Shown here one piece after another: positions 1 to 9,432 of a DNA stretch of 49,793 nucleotides (positions are counted from its first letter, which is position 1; each line of letters begins with the position of its first letter). Origin of the DNA: Beijerinckiaceae bacterium (lineage in GTDB: Bacteria; Pseudomonadota; Alphaproteobacteria; Rhizobiales; Beijerinckiaceae); contig CANJJI010000014.1 of assembly GCA_947474545.1 (NCBI GenBank), positions 1 to 49,793 on the forward strand. The letters are read 5' to 3'. A model generated the notes under the pieces. It had not been told where the DNA came from, did no database searches, and saw only the letters and a program-made list of their open reading frames with translations. Position numbers and translations under genes: made by a program.

Positions 1-265
1 GATCGTCCAATCCCTCCCAGCATTCAATAAATTTGTCCAAAATATTCTCCCGCGCCGTGATTCGTTCACGGCCCGGTAGAATCCATCTCAAGCAAAACGT
101 AAAATCAGCGCCCGAAACAGCACGCTATTTCAAATGCGATTCCCCTGTCTCTTGCGGGCTCTTCAGCCTGCGCTCCGGCAGCTCCCACATCGACAGAACC
201 GCCCAAACCGTATCTATTCGCTGACCGTATTGTCCCCTTCCTGCCCAAGGTCCGGTCCTTTTGCC

Positions 266-1459
266 ATGTCCGCCAATCCCGATTCCGCGCCCAAGGCGGC
301 TCCAAGCGTGCTGATCACGCTCCTGCCCGTTATGTCGGTGCTGTTTGTGGCCTATCTCGTCATCGGCTTTGCGATGCCGGCCTTGCCGCTGCATGTGAGC
401 CAGGGGCTGGGGCAAAGTGCGTTCATCGTTGGCGTTGTCGGCAGTACACAATTTGCCACCGCGCTGATTTCCCGTTTCTGGGCGGGCGCACATTCAGACG
501 GTAAAGGCCCGAAGCATGCGATGATCGTGGGGTTGTTGACCATCATTCTTTCAGGGCTTGCCTATCTGCTGTCGCTGCAATTTACCGCCACCCCGCAATT
601 GTCGGTAGCCATTCTCATGGGGGGACGGGCGCTGTTGGGCATTGGCCAAAGTTTTATCGTGATGGGCTCCATGAGCTGGGGGCTGGCACTGGCGGGGCCC
701 GCGAACACCGGCAAGGTGATGGCTTGGATGGGCATTGCGCTTTATGCGGCGGCCGCCATAGGTGCACCTATTGGGACGGCGCTGTATCAAGCCTATGGGT
801 TTGCGGCAGTTGCGGCGGCGACCATGCTGATGCCAGCGGCGACCTTGCTGCTGGTTGCACCGTTGGCGGCGATTCTGGGCACACCGCAACCGCGTGCCGC
901 ATTCTCAAAAGTGGCGGGCGCTGTGGGCCTGCCAGGGCTGGGGCTGGCGCTCAGCGTGGTGGGCTTTGGCGCCATCACCACATTCATCGCGCTGCTTTAT
1001 GTGGAGCGCGGCTGGGATCATGTCTGGATGGCGTTTTCAACGACGAGCCTCGCCTTCATTCTGGGCCGCGTGACGCTGGGCCATCTGCCGGACCGGATTG
1101 GCGGGGCACGAGTTGCTGCCGTCTGCGTGCTGGTTGAAGTTGCCGGGCAGCTGATGATCTGGCAGTCGCCCAGCGTGGCGTTAACGCTCGTGGGTGTTGC
1201 TCTCACCGGCTTTGGCTATGCGCTGGTTTATCCGGGCTTTGGCGTGGAAGCGATCCGCCGCGCGCCCCCGCAAAACCGGGGCCTCGCCATGGGGGCGTTT
1301 ACTGCCTTCTACGATCTCTCACTGGGAATCTCCGGGCCGCTGCTGGGGCTGGTCGCTGGCGCTGCTGGGATTGGCTCGGTTTTCTTCGTGAGTGCATTGA
1401 CGGCGATTGCCGGCGCGATGATTGCGGGATGGCTGGTGTGGCGGCCGGGCAGAGGGTGA
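266..1459 (+). CDS. MFS transporter, YhhS/YfcJ-like (UPF0226)
   Basis: This is a 397-residue inner-membrane protein of the major facilitator superfamily, probably an exporter of small metabolites. The whole chain is hydrophobic with about 12 membrane segments. Two stretches resemble E. coli YhhS as I remember it: LLGIGQSFIVMGSMSWG in the first half, and PPQNRGLAMGAFTAFYDLS with GPLLGLV in the last quarter. The reading frame is open back to 134, but those 44 extra residues are polar and proline/arginine-rich, so I chose the ATG at 266. The 265 bases before it show only a 7-bp-arm hairpin at 54-72 and no clear promoter. The substrate cannot be deduced; YhhS homologues are annotated as arabinose or drug exporters on thin evidence. 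Confidence 0.85.
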   Translation: MSANPDSAPKAAPSVLITLLPVMSVLFVAYLVIGFAMPALPLHVSQGLGQSAFIVGVVGSTQFATALISRFWAGAHSDGKGPKHAMIVGLLTIILSGLAYLLSLQFTATPQLSVAILMGGRALLGIGQSFIVMGSMSWGLALAGPANTGKVMAWMGIALYAAAAIGAPIGTALYQAYGFAAVAAATMLMPAATLLLVAPLAAILGTPQPRAAFSKVAGAVGLPGLGLALSVVGFGAITTFIALLYVERGWDHVWMAFSTTSLAFILGRVTLGHLPDRIGGARVAAVCVLVEVAGQLMIWQSPSVALTLVGVALTGFGYALVYPGFGVEAIRRAPPQNRGLAMGAFTAFYDLSLGISGPLLGLVAGAAGIGSVFFVSALTAIAGAMIAGWLVWRPGRG

Positions 1460-1545
1460 GGGACAGACTTTTCAGCAAACAGCCTGCTTGCCCCCCGCCC
1501 AATTATAGTATTGATTTCTATTTACAATCTACTGGAGATCGGGTC

Positions 1546-1992
1546 ATGCCACTATCCCCCACCCGCCGCGCACTGGTTCTGGGCCTGCTGTCCGCGCCGT
1601 TTGCTTCGCTCGCTGCACACGCACAGGCAGGTGATCCTGTGGCGATCACGGCGCAGATCTTCAATGATTACCAGCGCGACAAGGTTCCTTCGATTCCCTA
1701 TACGCCGGCCATTCGCGCCCGTATGCGCATGTCCAGTGTCGGCAAGGAGGCCGATATTATTCTGCAGGCGCAGGATACCGAAGTTAAGAATTATACGGTG
1801 CAGCCGGTGTCCCTTGGCGCAGACAAGGCTGTTGTCGATGCGCGCTTTCTCAGCTTCGACCGGCGCATGCATGTGCGCTTTGATTTTCGCATGGTCGACG
1901 GCAAATGGTTGGTTGCCAATTTTCGGCATATCGCAGGGGTCGAACACAAGACCGACCTGCGCCGTGAATTGAAAATGCAACCGCTGGATTGA
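1546..1992 (+). CDS. small exported protein, possibly DUF3828-like
   Basis: The product is a 148-residue protein with a Sec signal peptide: a TRR n-region, a hydrophobic stretch ALVLGLLSAPFASLAA, and likely cleavage after HAQA near residue 28. The mature part has the look of a DUF3828/lumazine-binding-like beta domain, with a final strand FDFRMVDGKWLVANFRHI where the WLVAN turn is typical. The family call is weak and the function unknown. I chose the ATG at 1546 because GGAG sits about 9 bases upstream and the signal peptide begins there; the frame is open further upstream, overlapping the transporter end. It lies 86 bp after the MFS gene and may be co-transcribed with it. Confidence 0.65.
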   Translation: MPLSPTRRALVLGLLSAPFASLAAHAQAGDPVAITAQIFNDYQRDKVPSIPYTPAIRARMRMSSVGKEADIILQAQDTEVKNYTVQPVSLGADKAVVDARFLSFDRRMHVRFDFRMVDGKWLVANFRHIAGVEHKTDLRRELKMQPLD

Positions 1993-1999
1993 TGGGTTT

Positions 2000-2965
2000 C
2001 TAAATTCCTGCGAGCCGCGGAAACAGCGCTTGCGCGTTTTTCCGTTCAATCGCGGTGCGCGCCGCGTCACTCATTGAATAGGCGTGCAAATCCGCAATAT
2101 CTGGACCGGGCTTGATAAAAGGGAAATCGCTGCCGTAAAGAATGTTCGATTGCGGGAAGAAATTCAGCAGGGCTGCCAGTTGCGGCGTACTGGTCGCCGC
2201 AGCCGTATCACAATAGAGACGCTTCAACGCATGTTCGATGCCGCCGGGATTATTATCGACAAATGCCTTGACGCTGGAGCCCACGTGCTCAATTCGCGCT
2301 GCCAGATAAGGCAAAACGCCTGCGCCGTGTGAGAAGATGAATTTGATATCGGGGCAGCGCGTCAGCGTTCCGTGCAGCACAAGATTGGTGATCGCGCGCG
2401 TCGTTTCAAATGGAAACTCGATGCCCTGCGGCACCAGCCCCGGAATCAATTTAGCTGTGGCCGGGTGCAGGGCCGGATGCACAAAGACAACACATTTGCG
2501 CCGGTTGAGCTCATCGAAGACGGGCGCAAACGCGGGATCGCCCAGCGATATGCCGTCGTAATTCGACAAGAGACCGATGCCATCGGCTTTTAAGGTATCG
2601 AGCGCATATTCGATTTCCCGCAGGGCGCCGTCGGTGTCGGGCGGCGCGATGACTGCAAAGAAACCAAAACGGCTGGGGTAAGCTTGAACCGTTTTCGCGC
2701 CTTCCTCGTTCCAGTCACGCGAGAGCCGGCGGGCGGCGGGCACATCGCCATACCACACGCCCGGTGTCGAAATAGAACCTATGCCGCAGGCGATTCCTTG
2801 ACTGTCCATGGTTTCGAGCGCCAGCTCAGGTGACCAGTTCACGAGCCGGTCCTTGCCGGTGGAGCTGTGCGAATAGCCGGGAATGCGCGCCTGTTCCTCG
2901 ATCATGTAACGGCGCGGCCAGAAGTGATGGTGAACGTCGATGCGTTGCAAGTGCTTTCCGGCCAT
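2000..2965 (-). CDS. amidohydrolase family protein (ACMSD-like)
   Basis: This 321-residue TIM-barrel metal-dependent hydrolase or decarboxylase belongs to the amidohydrolase-2 group, with 2-amino-3-carboxymuconate-semialdehyde decarboxylase and related hydratases. Metal-ligand motifs are in the expected order: DVHHHF at residues 10-15 (HxH), VHPALHP mid-chain, FSHGAG, and YGSDFPF near the C-terminus with the catalytic Asp. Length fits the family. The start has a GGGAG ribosome site. It is transcribed with, or just after, a Bug-type solute-binding gene 58 bp upstream, a pairing common in aromatic or carboxylate catabolism. The actual substrate cannot be read from sequence. Confidence 0.85.
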   Translation of the reverse strand: MAGKHLQRIDVHHHFWPRRYMIEEQARIPGYSHSSTGKDRLVNWSPELALETMDSQGIACGIGSISTPGVWYGDVPAARRLSRDWNEEGAKTVQAYPSRFGFFAVIAPPDTDGALREIEYALDTLKADGIGLLSNYDGISLGDPAFAPVFDELNRRKCVVFVHPALHPATAKLIPGLVPQGIEFPFETTRAITNLVLHGTLTRCPDIKFIFSHGAGVLPYLAARIEHVGSSVKAFVDNNPGGIEHALKRLYCDTAAATSTPQLAALLNFFPQSNILYGSDFPFIKPGPDIADLHAYSMSDAARTAIERKNAQALFPRLAGI

Positions 2966-3023
2966 GCCGATCTCCCGATTTTAAATTGTGCTCTGTCCTG
3001 AGATAAGCTGCGTGCGGACTTGA

Positions 3024-3995
3024 TCAGTTCAAGCGTATATTGGCAGTCTTGATGACCTTGCCCCAGCGCTCGAATTCCTCTCTAAACAGCTTTTCCAGCT
3101 CCGCCGCGTTCAGCGGCATCGGCTTTGCATTCAATGTCGATATGCCCTTTTGCACGGCCGGATCAGACAGGGCCTCGATCATCGCGTTATTGAGAGTCTT
3201 GATGATGTCTGGCGGTGTCTCACGGCGCGCCACATAGGCGTACCATCCATTGACTTCAAAGCCCGGGACAGCGTCTGCGATTGGCGGCAGTTCGGGAAAT
3301 TCGGCGTTGCGGTCGAGGCTGGTTACGCCGATACCGGCGAGCTTGCCGGTGCGGATAAATTCGCCCACCGGCAAATTGCTGAACATCATCTGCACATTGC
3401 CGCTGATGAGATCAGTCAGCGCCAGCGCGCCACCGCGATAGGGTACATGGGTCAGCTCTATGCCGGCCATCATCTTGAGCAATTCTGCGCCCAGATGGGG
3501 GTCTGATCCCATGCCCGGCGTTGAATAATTGATCTTGCCCGGATTGGCTTTCGCATAGGCCAGAAATTCCGGCAGTGTTCTAACCGGAACCGACGGATGC
3601 AATAACATCACAAGACCGCCGGTGGCGATGCTCGCTACCGGCACAAAGTCGCGCATGAAATCGAAATTCAGTTTGTCGTAGAGCAAGTTCGCAAGAACAT
3701 TACCTTTTGAAATTGAAAGCAGTGAATAACCATCTGCCGCCGCGCGCGCTACGCCGCCAGCCGCAATGTTGCCGCCCGCGCCGGGCTGGTTCTCGATGAT
3801 GAAGGGCTGGCCGAGTTTCTCCGCCAGAAACTTGGACGTTAGCCGCGTTACGAAATCGGATGTTCCACCTGGCGCTGTCGTTACAGCCACGCGCACGGCC
3901 TTGTTAGGATAATCGAGCGCAAGCGCGGGCGAGTGAAGTTGCAGCGCCGCAGCGCCTCCGGCAGCCAGACGCAGGAAATCGCGGCGTTGTATCAC
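3024..3995 (-). CDS. Bug/TctC-family periplasmic solute-binding protein
   Basis: This 323-residue exported protein belongs to the TctC (Bug) family, which binds carboxylates for tripartite tricarboxylate transporters. The N-terminus carries a twin-arginine motif RRDFLRLAAGG followed by a short hydrophobic run ending in ALA, so Tat export is likely. The Bug core follows: a YPNKAVRVAV strand, a TAPGGTSDFVTRL ligand loop, and ENQPGAGGNIAAGGVA. The start is GTG (3993-3995) with a good GGGAGG site 7-8 bases upstream. No TctA or TctB membrane subunit is present anywhere in the window, so it is an orphan receptor. It probably works with the adjacent amidohydrolase, judging only by position. Confidence 0.88.
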   Translation of the reverse strand: MIQRRDFLRLAAGGAAALQLHSPALALDYPNKAVRVAVTTAPGGTSDFVTRLTSKFLAEKLGQPFIIENQPGAGGNIAAGGVARAAADGYSLLSISKGNVLANLLYDKLNFDFMRDFVPVASIATGGLVMLLHPSVPVRTLPEFLAYAKANPGKINYSTPGMGSDPHLGAELLKMMAGIELTHVPYRGGALALTDLISGNVQMMFSNLPVGEFIRTGKLAGIGVTSLDRNAEFPELPPIADAVPGFEVNGWYAYVARRETPPDIIKTLNNAMIEALSDPAVQKGISTLNAKPMPLNAAELEKLFREEFERWGKVIKTANIRLN

Positions 3996-4073
3996 GATAA
4001 CATCCTCCCTTTCAGTTTGGGCAGGAAGTTAGCAATGAACGATATCGATGTCGAACCGGGACAAGGGCAATTC

Positions 4074-5159
4074 TCACCCCCTGTCCATCAGCCGCGACAC
4101 AACGCGCGCTGTGTAATCCACCAGCGGCACGATTCGCGCATAGTTCAGCCGCGTCGGGCCAATCACGCCGAGCGCGCCAATGATCTTCTGGTTGCCGTCG
4201 CGGAACGGTGCGACGACCGTCGACGAGCCCGACATGGAGAACAGCTTGTTTTCCGAGCCGATGAAAATGCGCACTCCATCGCCGGTTTCAGCGCGATGCA
4301 GTATATCGGCGACTTCTGTTTTGGTTTCCAGATCAGCAAAGAGTTTGCGGATGCGCTCGAGGTCTTCGACGGCGCGCAGGTCTTCCAGCAGATTGGCCTG
4401 ACCCCGCACGATCAGCTGTCGATCGTTACCCTCCGGCCCGCCCCAGGAGGCAAGGCCGGCGTCTATCAGCCTGGTGGTGAGTTCATCAAGTTCGCGTTTT
4501 GCGGCCTCGCGGGAGTTTTCGATCTCCGCCTTCAGTTCGGCAAGTGTGAGCCCCCGCAAACGGGCGTTGAGATAATTGGCCGCTTCCACCAGCGCCGATG
4601 CGGGCAGATGCGGCGGGATGACGAGGATGCGGTTTTCCACTGCGCCGTTTTCTGACACCAGAATGGCGAGCGCGCGCCCCGCCTCCAGCCGTACGAATTC
4701 GATCTGTTTGAGGCGGGCATTGTCCTTTGAAGCGAGCACAACCGCCGCACCGCGTGTCAGGCCCGACAATAACTGGCCGGCTTCACCAAGGACGTTTTCC
4801 AACGTACGGCCGGTCGAGGCGGCTTTGATTTCAGCCTCGATTTTCGCGCGATCTTCCGAGGAGACATCGCCCACATCCAGCATTGCGTCGACGAAGAAAC
4901 GAAGGCCCAGTTCTGTCGGCAGCCGGCCGGCACTGGTATGCGGCGCATAGACGAGGCCGAGTTCTTCCAGATCCTGCATGACATTGCGGACCGAGGCAGG
5001 CGACAGCGTCATCGGCAGATGCCGCGAAAGCTGGCGAGAACCAGTTGGCTCCCCCGTGGTCAGGTAGGAATCCACGATCTGGCGAAAGATTTCGCGCGCC
5101 CGTTCATTGAGCGAAGCAAGTGAAGCAGGATCAGCCGGGCGTTCGATGCGGTTGGACAT
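4074..5159 (-). CDS. hrcA: heat-inducible transcription repressor HrcA
   Basis: HrcA represses chaperone operons (groESL, often dnaK) by binding the CIRCE inverted repeat, and is itself kept active by GroEL. This 361-residue protein has the winged-helix N-terminus ([20 protein letters not shown], then [18 protein letters not shown] and the [12 protein letters not shown] wing). A GAF-like dimer domain ends with [21 protein letters not shown] chose the ATG at 5159 over one 18 codons upstream because the fold starts there. No CIRCE sequence (TTAGCACTC-N9-GAGTGCTAA) is visible near it, so it is probably not self-regulated by CIRCE. The usual partners rph and grpE are absent: its neighbours are a Bug protein and an acyl-CoA ligase. 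Confidence 0.95.
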   Translation of the reverse strand: MSNRIERPADPASLASLNERAREIFRQIVDSYLTTGEPTGSRQLSRHLPMTLSPASVRNVMQDLEELGLVYAPHTSAGRLPTELGLRFFVDAMLDVGDVSSEDRAKIEAEIKAASTGRTLENVLGEAGQLLSGLTRGAAVVLASKDNARLKQIEFVRLEAGRALAILVSENGAVENRILVIPPHLPASALVEAANYLNARLRGLTLAELKAEIENSREAAKRELDELTTRLIDAGLASWGGPEGNDRQLIVRGQANLLEDLRAVEDLERIRKLFADLETKTEVADILHRAETGDGVRIFIGSENKLFSMSGSSTVVAPFRDGNQKIIGALGVIGPTRLNYARIVPLVDYTARVVSRLMDRG

Positions 5160-5225
5160 CAGGGGAAGATGGGGGAAGCGGCAGGGGAAGACAAGCGGGG
5201 CTTGGGCCCTCACTGGCGGCGCGGC

Positions 5226-5258
5226 GATGAAAATATTCGACAGGGCAAATTTTTCATC
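5226..5258. repeat. AT-rich inverted repeat between ligase and hrcA
   Basis: GATGAAAAT (5226-5234) and ATTTTTCATC (5249-5258) form an inverted repeat with one extra T and a 14-base spacer. It sits about 67-100 bp upstream of the hrcA start and just after the ligase stop. It could be a weak terminator for the ligase or an operator for hrcA. It does not match CIRCE. Confidence 0.35.
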
Positions 5259-5261
5259 CCG

Positions 5262-6884
5262 TCACGCCGGCAACCTGTACCCCTTAAACTGCTCTCTCAG
5301 CGTCACCTTATTAATTTTCCCCGTGGCCGTATGCGGAATCTCTTTCACCACCTGCACGTCGTCAGGCAGCCACCATTTGGCGATCTTGCCCTGCATGAAT
5401 GCGAGTACGTTTTCGCTTGAGATTTCGCGGCCCTCTTTCGCCACTACAACAAGCAGCGGCCTTTCATCCCATTTGGGGTGGGCGATGCCGATGACGGCAG
5501 CTTCCATCACATCGGGGTGGCCGACAGCCAGGTTTTCCAAGTCAATGGATGAAATCCACTCGCCGCCTGACTTGATGACGTCTTTCGAGCGGTCGGTGAT
5601 CTGCATATAGCCATTAGCGTCAATGGTTGCGACATCGCCGGTGTCGAAGAAGCCTTGCTCATCGAGAATATTGTCTTCGACGCGATAATAGGCTTTGGCC
5701 ACTGCGGGGCCCGCGACTTTCAGGCTGCCAAAGGTCTTGCCGTCCCAGGGCAATTCCTTGCCGCTGTCATCGGTGATTTTCATCTCGACTGTGAAGGGCG
5801 CATAACCCTGTTTGATTTTAAGATCATAGAGCGCTTCGCCCTGCAATTCGCCTACGCTGGCCTTGAGCGAACCCAGCGAACCCAGCGGGCTCATCTCGGT
5901 CATGCCCCAGGCATGCAGCACTTCGATGCCATAGGTCTTTTCGAACGTCTCAATCATGGCGCGCGGCGCGGCCGAACCGCCTATGACCAGGCGCTGGAGA
6001 TGGGGCAGAGTTTTGCCTTCCTTCTCCATATATTGCAGCAGCATCAGCCAGACGGTCGGTACGCCCGCCGTGCAGGTGACTTTTTCATCACTCAGCAATT
6101 CATACACTGAAGCGCCGTCGAGTTTTGCGCCAGGCATCACAAGTTTTGCACCCATCATTGGCGCGGAGAAGGCGATCGACCAGGAATTGGCGTGGAACAG
6201 CGGCACGATGGGCAGGATGGTCGTGCGCGATCCAATCGCAAGCGCATCGACGCCGCTCGCCGCCATGGAATGGAGCACGTTGGAGCGGTGCGAATACAAT
6301 ACGCCCTTGGGATTTCCCGTGGTGCCGGAGGTATAGCAAAGGCCGGCGGCGGAATTTTCGTCGAGCGCAAGCCAGCGGAAATCGCCGTCAACAGTACCAA
6401 TCCAATCCTCGTAGCTGATGGCGTTTTTCAATTTGGTCGCGGGCATATGCGCGTTATCGGTGAGCACAATATAGCGCTCGACCGTTGGCATCTTGTCCGC
6501 AAGCGCCTCACAAAGCGGCACGAAGGTGAGGTCGGTCATGATCACGCGGTCTTCGGCGTGGTTGGCGATCCAGGCAATCTGTTCGGGAAACAGGCGCGGA
6601 TTGATGGTGTGGTAGACCGCGCCTGCGCCGGTGATGCCGTACCAGGCTTCCAGATGGCGCGCCGTATTCCACGCCATTGTCGCGATACGGTCGCCAGGCT
6701 TGATACCATCCTGTACGAGCCGCTGAGCCACTTTTAACGCGCGTGTGCGGACTTCCCGGTAGGCAATCCGCTCGATTGGACCTTCGACAGAGCGCGTCAC
6801 CACCTGCTGCGATCCATGCTGGCGCGCCGCTTGATCGACAATACGGTGAATCAACAGCGGCCAATCCTGCATCAAACCCAGCAT
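5262..6884 (-). CDS. AMP-forming acyl-CoA ligase (FadD/DmdB-like)
   Basis: This cytoplasmic enzyme activates a carboxylic acid with ATP and CoA via an acyl-adenylate. The 540 residues carry the full ANL set: the P-loop YTSGTTGNPKG at about 184-194, HAWGMTEMSPLG near 330 (adenine/acyl pocket), a TGD...DRSKD hinge, SGGEWISS, and the C-terminal PHTATGKINK with adenylating Lys523. The GITGAGAVYHTINPRL stretch is typical of the medium/long-chain ligase and methylmercaptopropionyl-CoA ligase (DmdB) branch. Chain-length preference cannot be predicted. The gene is monocistronic or reads on into hrcA 102 bp downstream. Confidence 0.9.
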   Translation of the reverse strand: MLGLMQDWPLLIHRIVDQAARQHGSQQVVTRSVEGPIERIAYREVRTRALKVAQRLVQDGIKPGDRIATMAWNTARHLEAWYGITGAGAVYHTINPRLFPEQIAWIANHAEDRVIMTDLTFVPLCEALADKMPTVERYIVLTDNAHMPATKLKNAISYEDWIGTVDGDFRWLALDENSAAGLCYTSGTTGNPKGVLYSHRSNVLHSMAASGVDALAIGSRTTILPIVPLFHANSWSIAFSAPMMGAKLVMPGAKLDGASVYELLSDEKVTCTAGVPTVWLMLLQYMEKEGKTLPHLQRLVIGGSAAPRAMIETFEKTYGIEVLHAWGMTEMSPLGSLGSLKASVGELQGEALYDLKIKQGYAPFTVEMKITDDSGKELPWDGKTFGSLKVAGPAVAKAYYRVEDNILDEQGFFDTGDVATIDANGYMQITDRSKDVIKSGGEWISSIDLENLAVGHPDVMEAAVIGIAHPKWDERPLLVVVAKEGREISSENVLAFMQGKIAKWWLPDDVQVVKEIPHTATGKINKVTLREQFKGYRLPA

Positions 6885-7000
6885 GGCATCGTCCTTCCCT
6901 CGCTACTTCAGACGCCAGTCTAGCTTGCTGGCGCGGTTCGTCACGTGGAAAAACTACGCCAGAAAGCGCTTAAAGTCTCGCGGCAAGGACAGCAATAGGA

Positions 7001-7354
7001 TCAGACACTTTTCAACGCGGTCCAGCTCCCCGTGCAATTTCTGCCCGCTGCGGTCCATGAGCCCGACGCGCGCGTACCGTCGACGGTTCCGTAAGCGTTG
7101 AGTGAATCGTTGCCTCGAACAACCTGAAGCGACACAACGCCATTGCCGCCAATGTTACCGACGATACGGGCGTACAAGAGATTTTCATTTACGCGCCCAT
7201 CGCGGATCTGGATTTGCGACACGACCGACCGGTCACAATCGCCCGATTTTGTCAGCAGGGATACTGACCAGACGCCATCGTAGCTTCCGCCCGCCTGGGC
7301 GGCCGGGCTCAGCATGGAGGCAAAAAGAAGCGCAGCTGCAGCCTGTTTGAACAT
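7001..7354 (-). CDS. small secreted protein of unknown function
   Basis: This is a 117-residue protein with a clear Sec signal peptide (a Lys n-region, AAAALLFASMLSPAAQA, cleavage near residue 21). The mature domain of about 96 residues begins GGSYDGVWSVSLLTKSGDC and ends in a Gly/Ser/Thr-rich SGSWTAAGRNCTGSWTA. Two cysteines could form a disulfide. The repeated G-x-W-x-V/A pattern suggests a small beta-barrel. I chose the ATG at 7354 because a GGAGAGA site precedes it and the signal peptide starts there. The function is not recognised. It stands alone between the ligase and a membrane protein gene on the same strand. Confidence 0.7.
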   Translation of the reverse strand: MFKQAAAALLFASMLSPAAQAGGSYDGVWSVSLLTKSGDCDRSVVSQIQIRDGRVNENLLYARIVGNIGGNGVVSLQVVRGNDSLNAYGTVDGTRASGSWTAAGRNCTGSWTALKSV

Positions 7355-7559
7355 TCCGATCTCTCCGGGATTTAGGGGCGTGGACGCCTTCAATCCCGCA
7401 AATAGTCATGCCATCTGTCTATATGAAGGCAGTACAGCCCCCCAACGGCTAACGTGTGCGCGTCAATTTCGCGCACACGCGTCAAAGTCGCGGGGACTTG
7501 CAGAGACAAGCGCGATTTCGGGCAGCGCCCTGATAGTGCAGGTTTGCCACCCTGTAGCT

Positions 7560-8204
7560 TCAGGAGGCGGTTTTCCTGTCCCAGATTTCGAAGATCAAAA
7601 CGGCCACCGCGCCATAAATCACGTGGCCTGCCCAGCTCATGAACGAGAGGGGTGCAAAAGCTGTGAGCAAGAGAAAGGGCTGGTTGGCGAGCGGCGCCAT
7701 AATGCCTAGCGCGTTGAACCATGTGAAGGAGCCCCAGCTCAGCGCATCAGCCGAAAGCGCATTCCTGTTTATGAAACGCGTCGCCGACAGCAGGGTGACG
7801 AGAATCCAGAAGATGCCGATGAAAGCCGTCAACTGTCCCGTGATGCCCATATACGCGACATAGACTGAAAACAGCAGCCAGACCCCGATATCCAGAATCG
7901 CGCCCCAGTTTCTCAGGCCGCGCGACACAAACCAGTAGGCGAGGGGATAGCCCACAATGCCCACAATCCAATGCAGGGCCGTTGCCAGCGGCAGGGATAT
8001 CATCACGCCTGTACGGGCTGCGATGAGCGTGCGCACCAGTTCTGGTGGCTCAAGAGGGAAACCGGCCACGGGCGGCGTGGCGTAACGGGCCCAGAGTTCC
8101 CAGATCACAAGGCCCACGAAGCCGCCCACGAACAGGCGCAGGAGCGTCTGCACGTTGGGAACAGGTGGAATGGAAATCAGGGATGAATTTGCGGTGGTGT
8201 TCAT
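7560..8204 (-). CDS. multi-pass membrane protein of unknown function
   Basis: This 214-residue protein appears to have about six membrane segments: FVGGFVGLVIWELWA; a segment around LATALHWIVGIVGYPLAYW; ILDIGVWLLFSVYVAYMGI; LTAFIGIFWILVTLLSA; and two in the C-terminal third, including the HVIYGAVAVLIFEIW end. The charged loops are short. I recognise no family motif and no catalytic residues. It has 205 bp of non-coding sequence on its 3' side and 267 bp on its 5' side, so it is probably transcribed alone. The 5' gap separates it from the divergent FAH-family gene and contains no convincing promoter. Confidence 0.7.
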   Translation of the reverse strand: MNTTANSSLISIPPVPNVQTLLRLFVGGFVGLVIWELWARYATPPVAGFPLEPPELVRTLIAARTGVMISLPLATALHWIVGIVGYPLAYWFVSRGLRNWGAILDIGVWLLFSVYVAYMGITGQLTAFIGIFWILVTLLSATRFINRNALSADALSWGSFTWFNALGIMAPLANQPFLLLTAFAPLSFMSWAGHVIYGAVAVLIFEIWDRKTAS

Positions 8205-8471
8205 GCAGCCTCCTGTTTCCAGCGCTATGCGCCGGCTAAGGATTTTATAATGCGTGGCGGTGATGCCCGTGCTTCACAACGCGGTCAACCGGGCATCAGT
8301 GTTGCGTGATGGCAGGTCGCGTCTACATCACGGCGCGGTGACTGGCGCTTGACTTGGCGGGGGCTTTGGCGAAGATCACGCCAGCGGGCGCGGCGGTCAT
8401 CGCCGCACCAAACCCGTGCACCAAGAATCTGAAACCGGACCGGAATTCCGGCATCCATTTGGGAGGATAGT

Positions 8472-9392
8472 ATGAAGCTCGCGTTTTTCAACGACTGGCG
8501 CCTCGGCGTAGTGAATGGCGATCAGATCGTCGATGTAATGGACGCGGTCAGCCTCGTTCCCCGGGTCGGCCCGCATGATCTGATCAACGGCGTAATCGAG
8601 CGCTGGGATACCTACAAGAGCAAGGTGGAAGCCGCCGCCAAGGGCAAGGGCGTTCCGCTTGCCAGCGTCAAGTTGCTGCCGCCGCTGCCGCGCCCCATCA
8701 ATATCGACTGCATGGCTGTCAATTATATGGAAGACGGCACCCGCACCGAGCCTGCGCCGATCAATGGCTTTCCGAAGTCCGCGAACTGCATCATCGGACC
8801 CGGCGAACAGATGATCATGACCGACATTCCCATGACAGCCTTCGAGGCTGAGGCGGAACTGGGCATCGTCATCGGGAAGAAGGGCCATAATATTCCCGCC
8901 GCCAACTGGCGCGAACATGTGTTCGGCTATATCAACTTCATCGACGGTTCAGCCCGCGGCCTGCCGCCAGCGGGCGCTGTCTTCTACCAGATGAAGAACC
9001 GCGAAACCTTTGCTCCCATCGGCCCGTGGATTGTCACCGCCGACGAAGTGCCGGATCCGCAACAGCTGCAGGTTCGTCTGTGGGTGAATGGCGAATTGCG
9101 CCAGAACTTCAACACGTCCGACATGGCGCACAAGATTCCGCGCTCCATCGAATGGGTGAGCGCCATGCATACCCTGAACCCCGGCGATATTCTCGCCACC
9201 GGCACCAACCATGGCGGCCTCTCTTCCTTGATGGATGGCGACAAGGTGGAGCTGGAATGCGACCATTGCGGCAAGCTGGCCGTCACTGTGAAGGACGATC
9301 TCAAGCGTAAGTGGCCGAGTGTCACCCGTCTTGCAGGCGGTGACCGGAGCAAGGCCAGCGTGCAGACTGGCGGCAAATACGCACCGAAGTAG
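8472..9392 (+). CDS. fumarylacetoacetate hydrolase family protein
   Basis: The FAH superfamily hydrolyses or decarboxylates acylpyruvates and 2-oxo-diacids in aromatic catabolism. This 306-residue protein has a short N-terminal domain (KLAFFNDWRLGVVNGDQIVD) and then the FAH fold with metal-binding acids in FEAEAELGIVIGKKG (ExE) and YINFIDGSARG (Asp). The C-terminal half includes HTLNPGDILATGTNHG, the GD-x-x-x-TG turn typical of the family. The start has a strong GGGAGGA site. Next on the same strand is a TctC-like binding protein, so the pair may serve uptake and cleavage of one carboxylate. The exact substrate is unknown. Confidence 0.9.
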   Translation: MKLAFFNDWRLGVVNGDQIVDVMDAVSLVPRVGPHDLINGVIERWDTYKSKVEAAAKGKGVPLASVKLLPPLPRPINIDCMAVNYMEDGTRTEPAPINGFPKSANCIIGPGEQMIMTDIPMTAFEAEAELGIVIGKKGHNIPAANWREHVFGYINFIDGSARGLPPAGAVFYQMKNRETFAPIGPWIVTADEVPDPQQLQVRLWVNGELRQNFNTSDMAHKIPRSIEWVSAMHTLNPGDILATGTNHGGLSSLMDGDKVELECDHCGKLAVTVKDDLKRKWPSVTRLAGGDRSKASVQTGGKYAPK

Positions 9393-9432
9393 GGGCGATA
9401 GTTTGCTTACAAAGCAGCTCAGGACAGCCTTG

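Noticed and set aside
134-265. Longer N-terminus of the MFS transporter
   Set aside because: The 44 added residues are polar and proline/arginine-rich and do not fit a membrane-protein N-terminus; the ATG at 266 gives family length.
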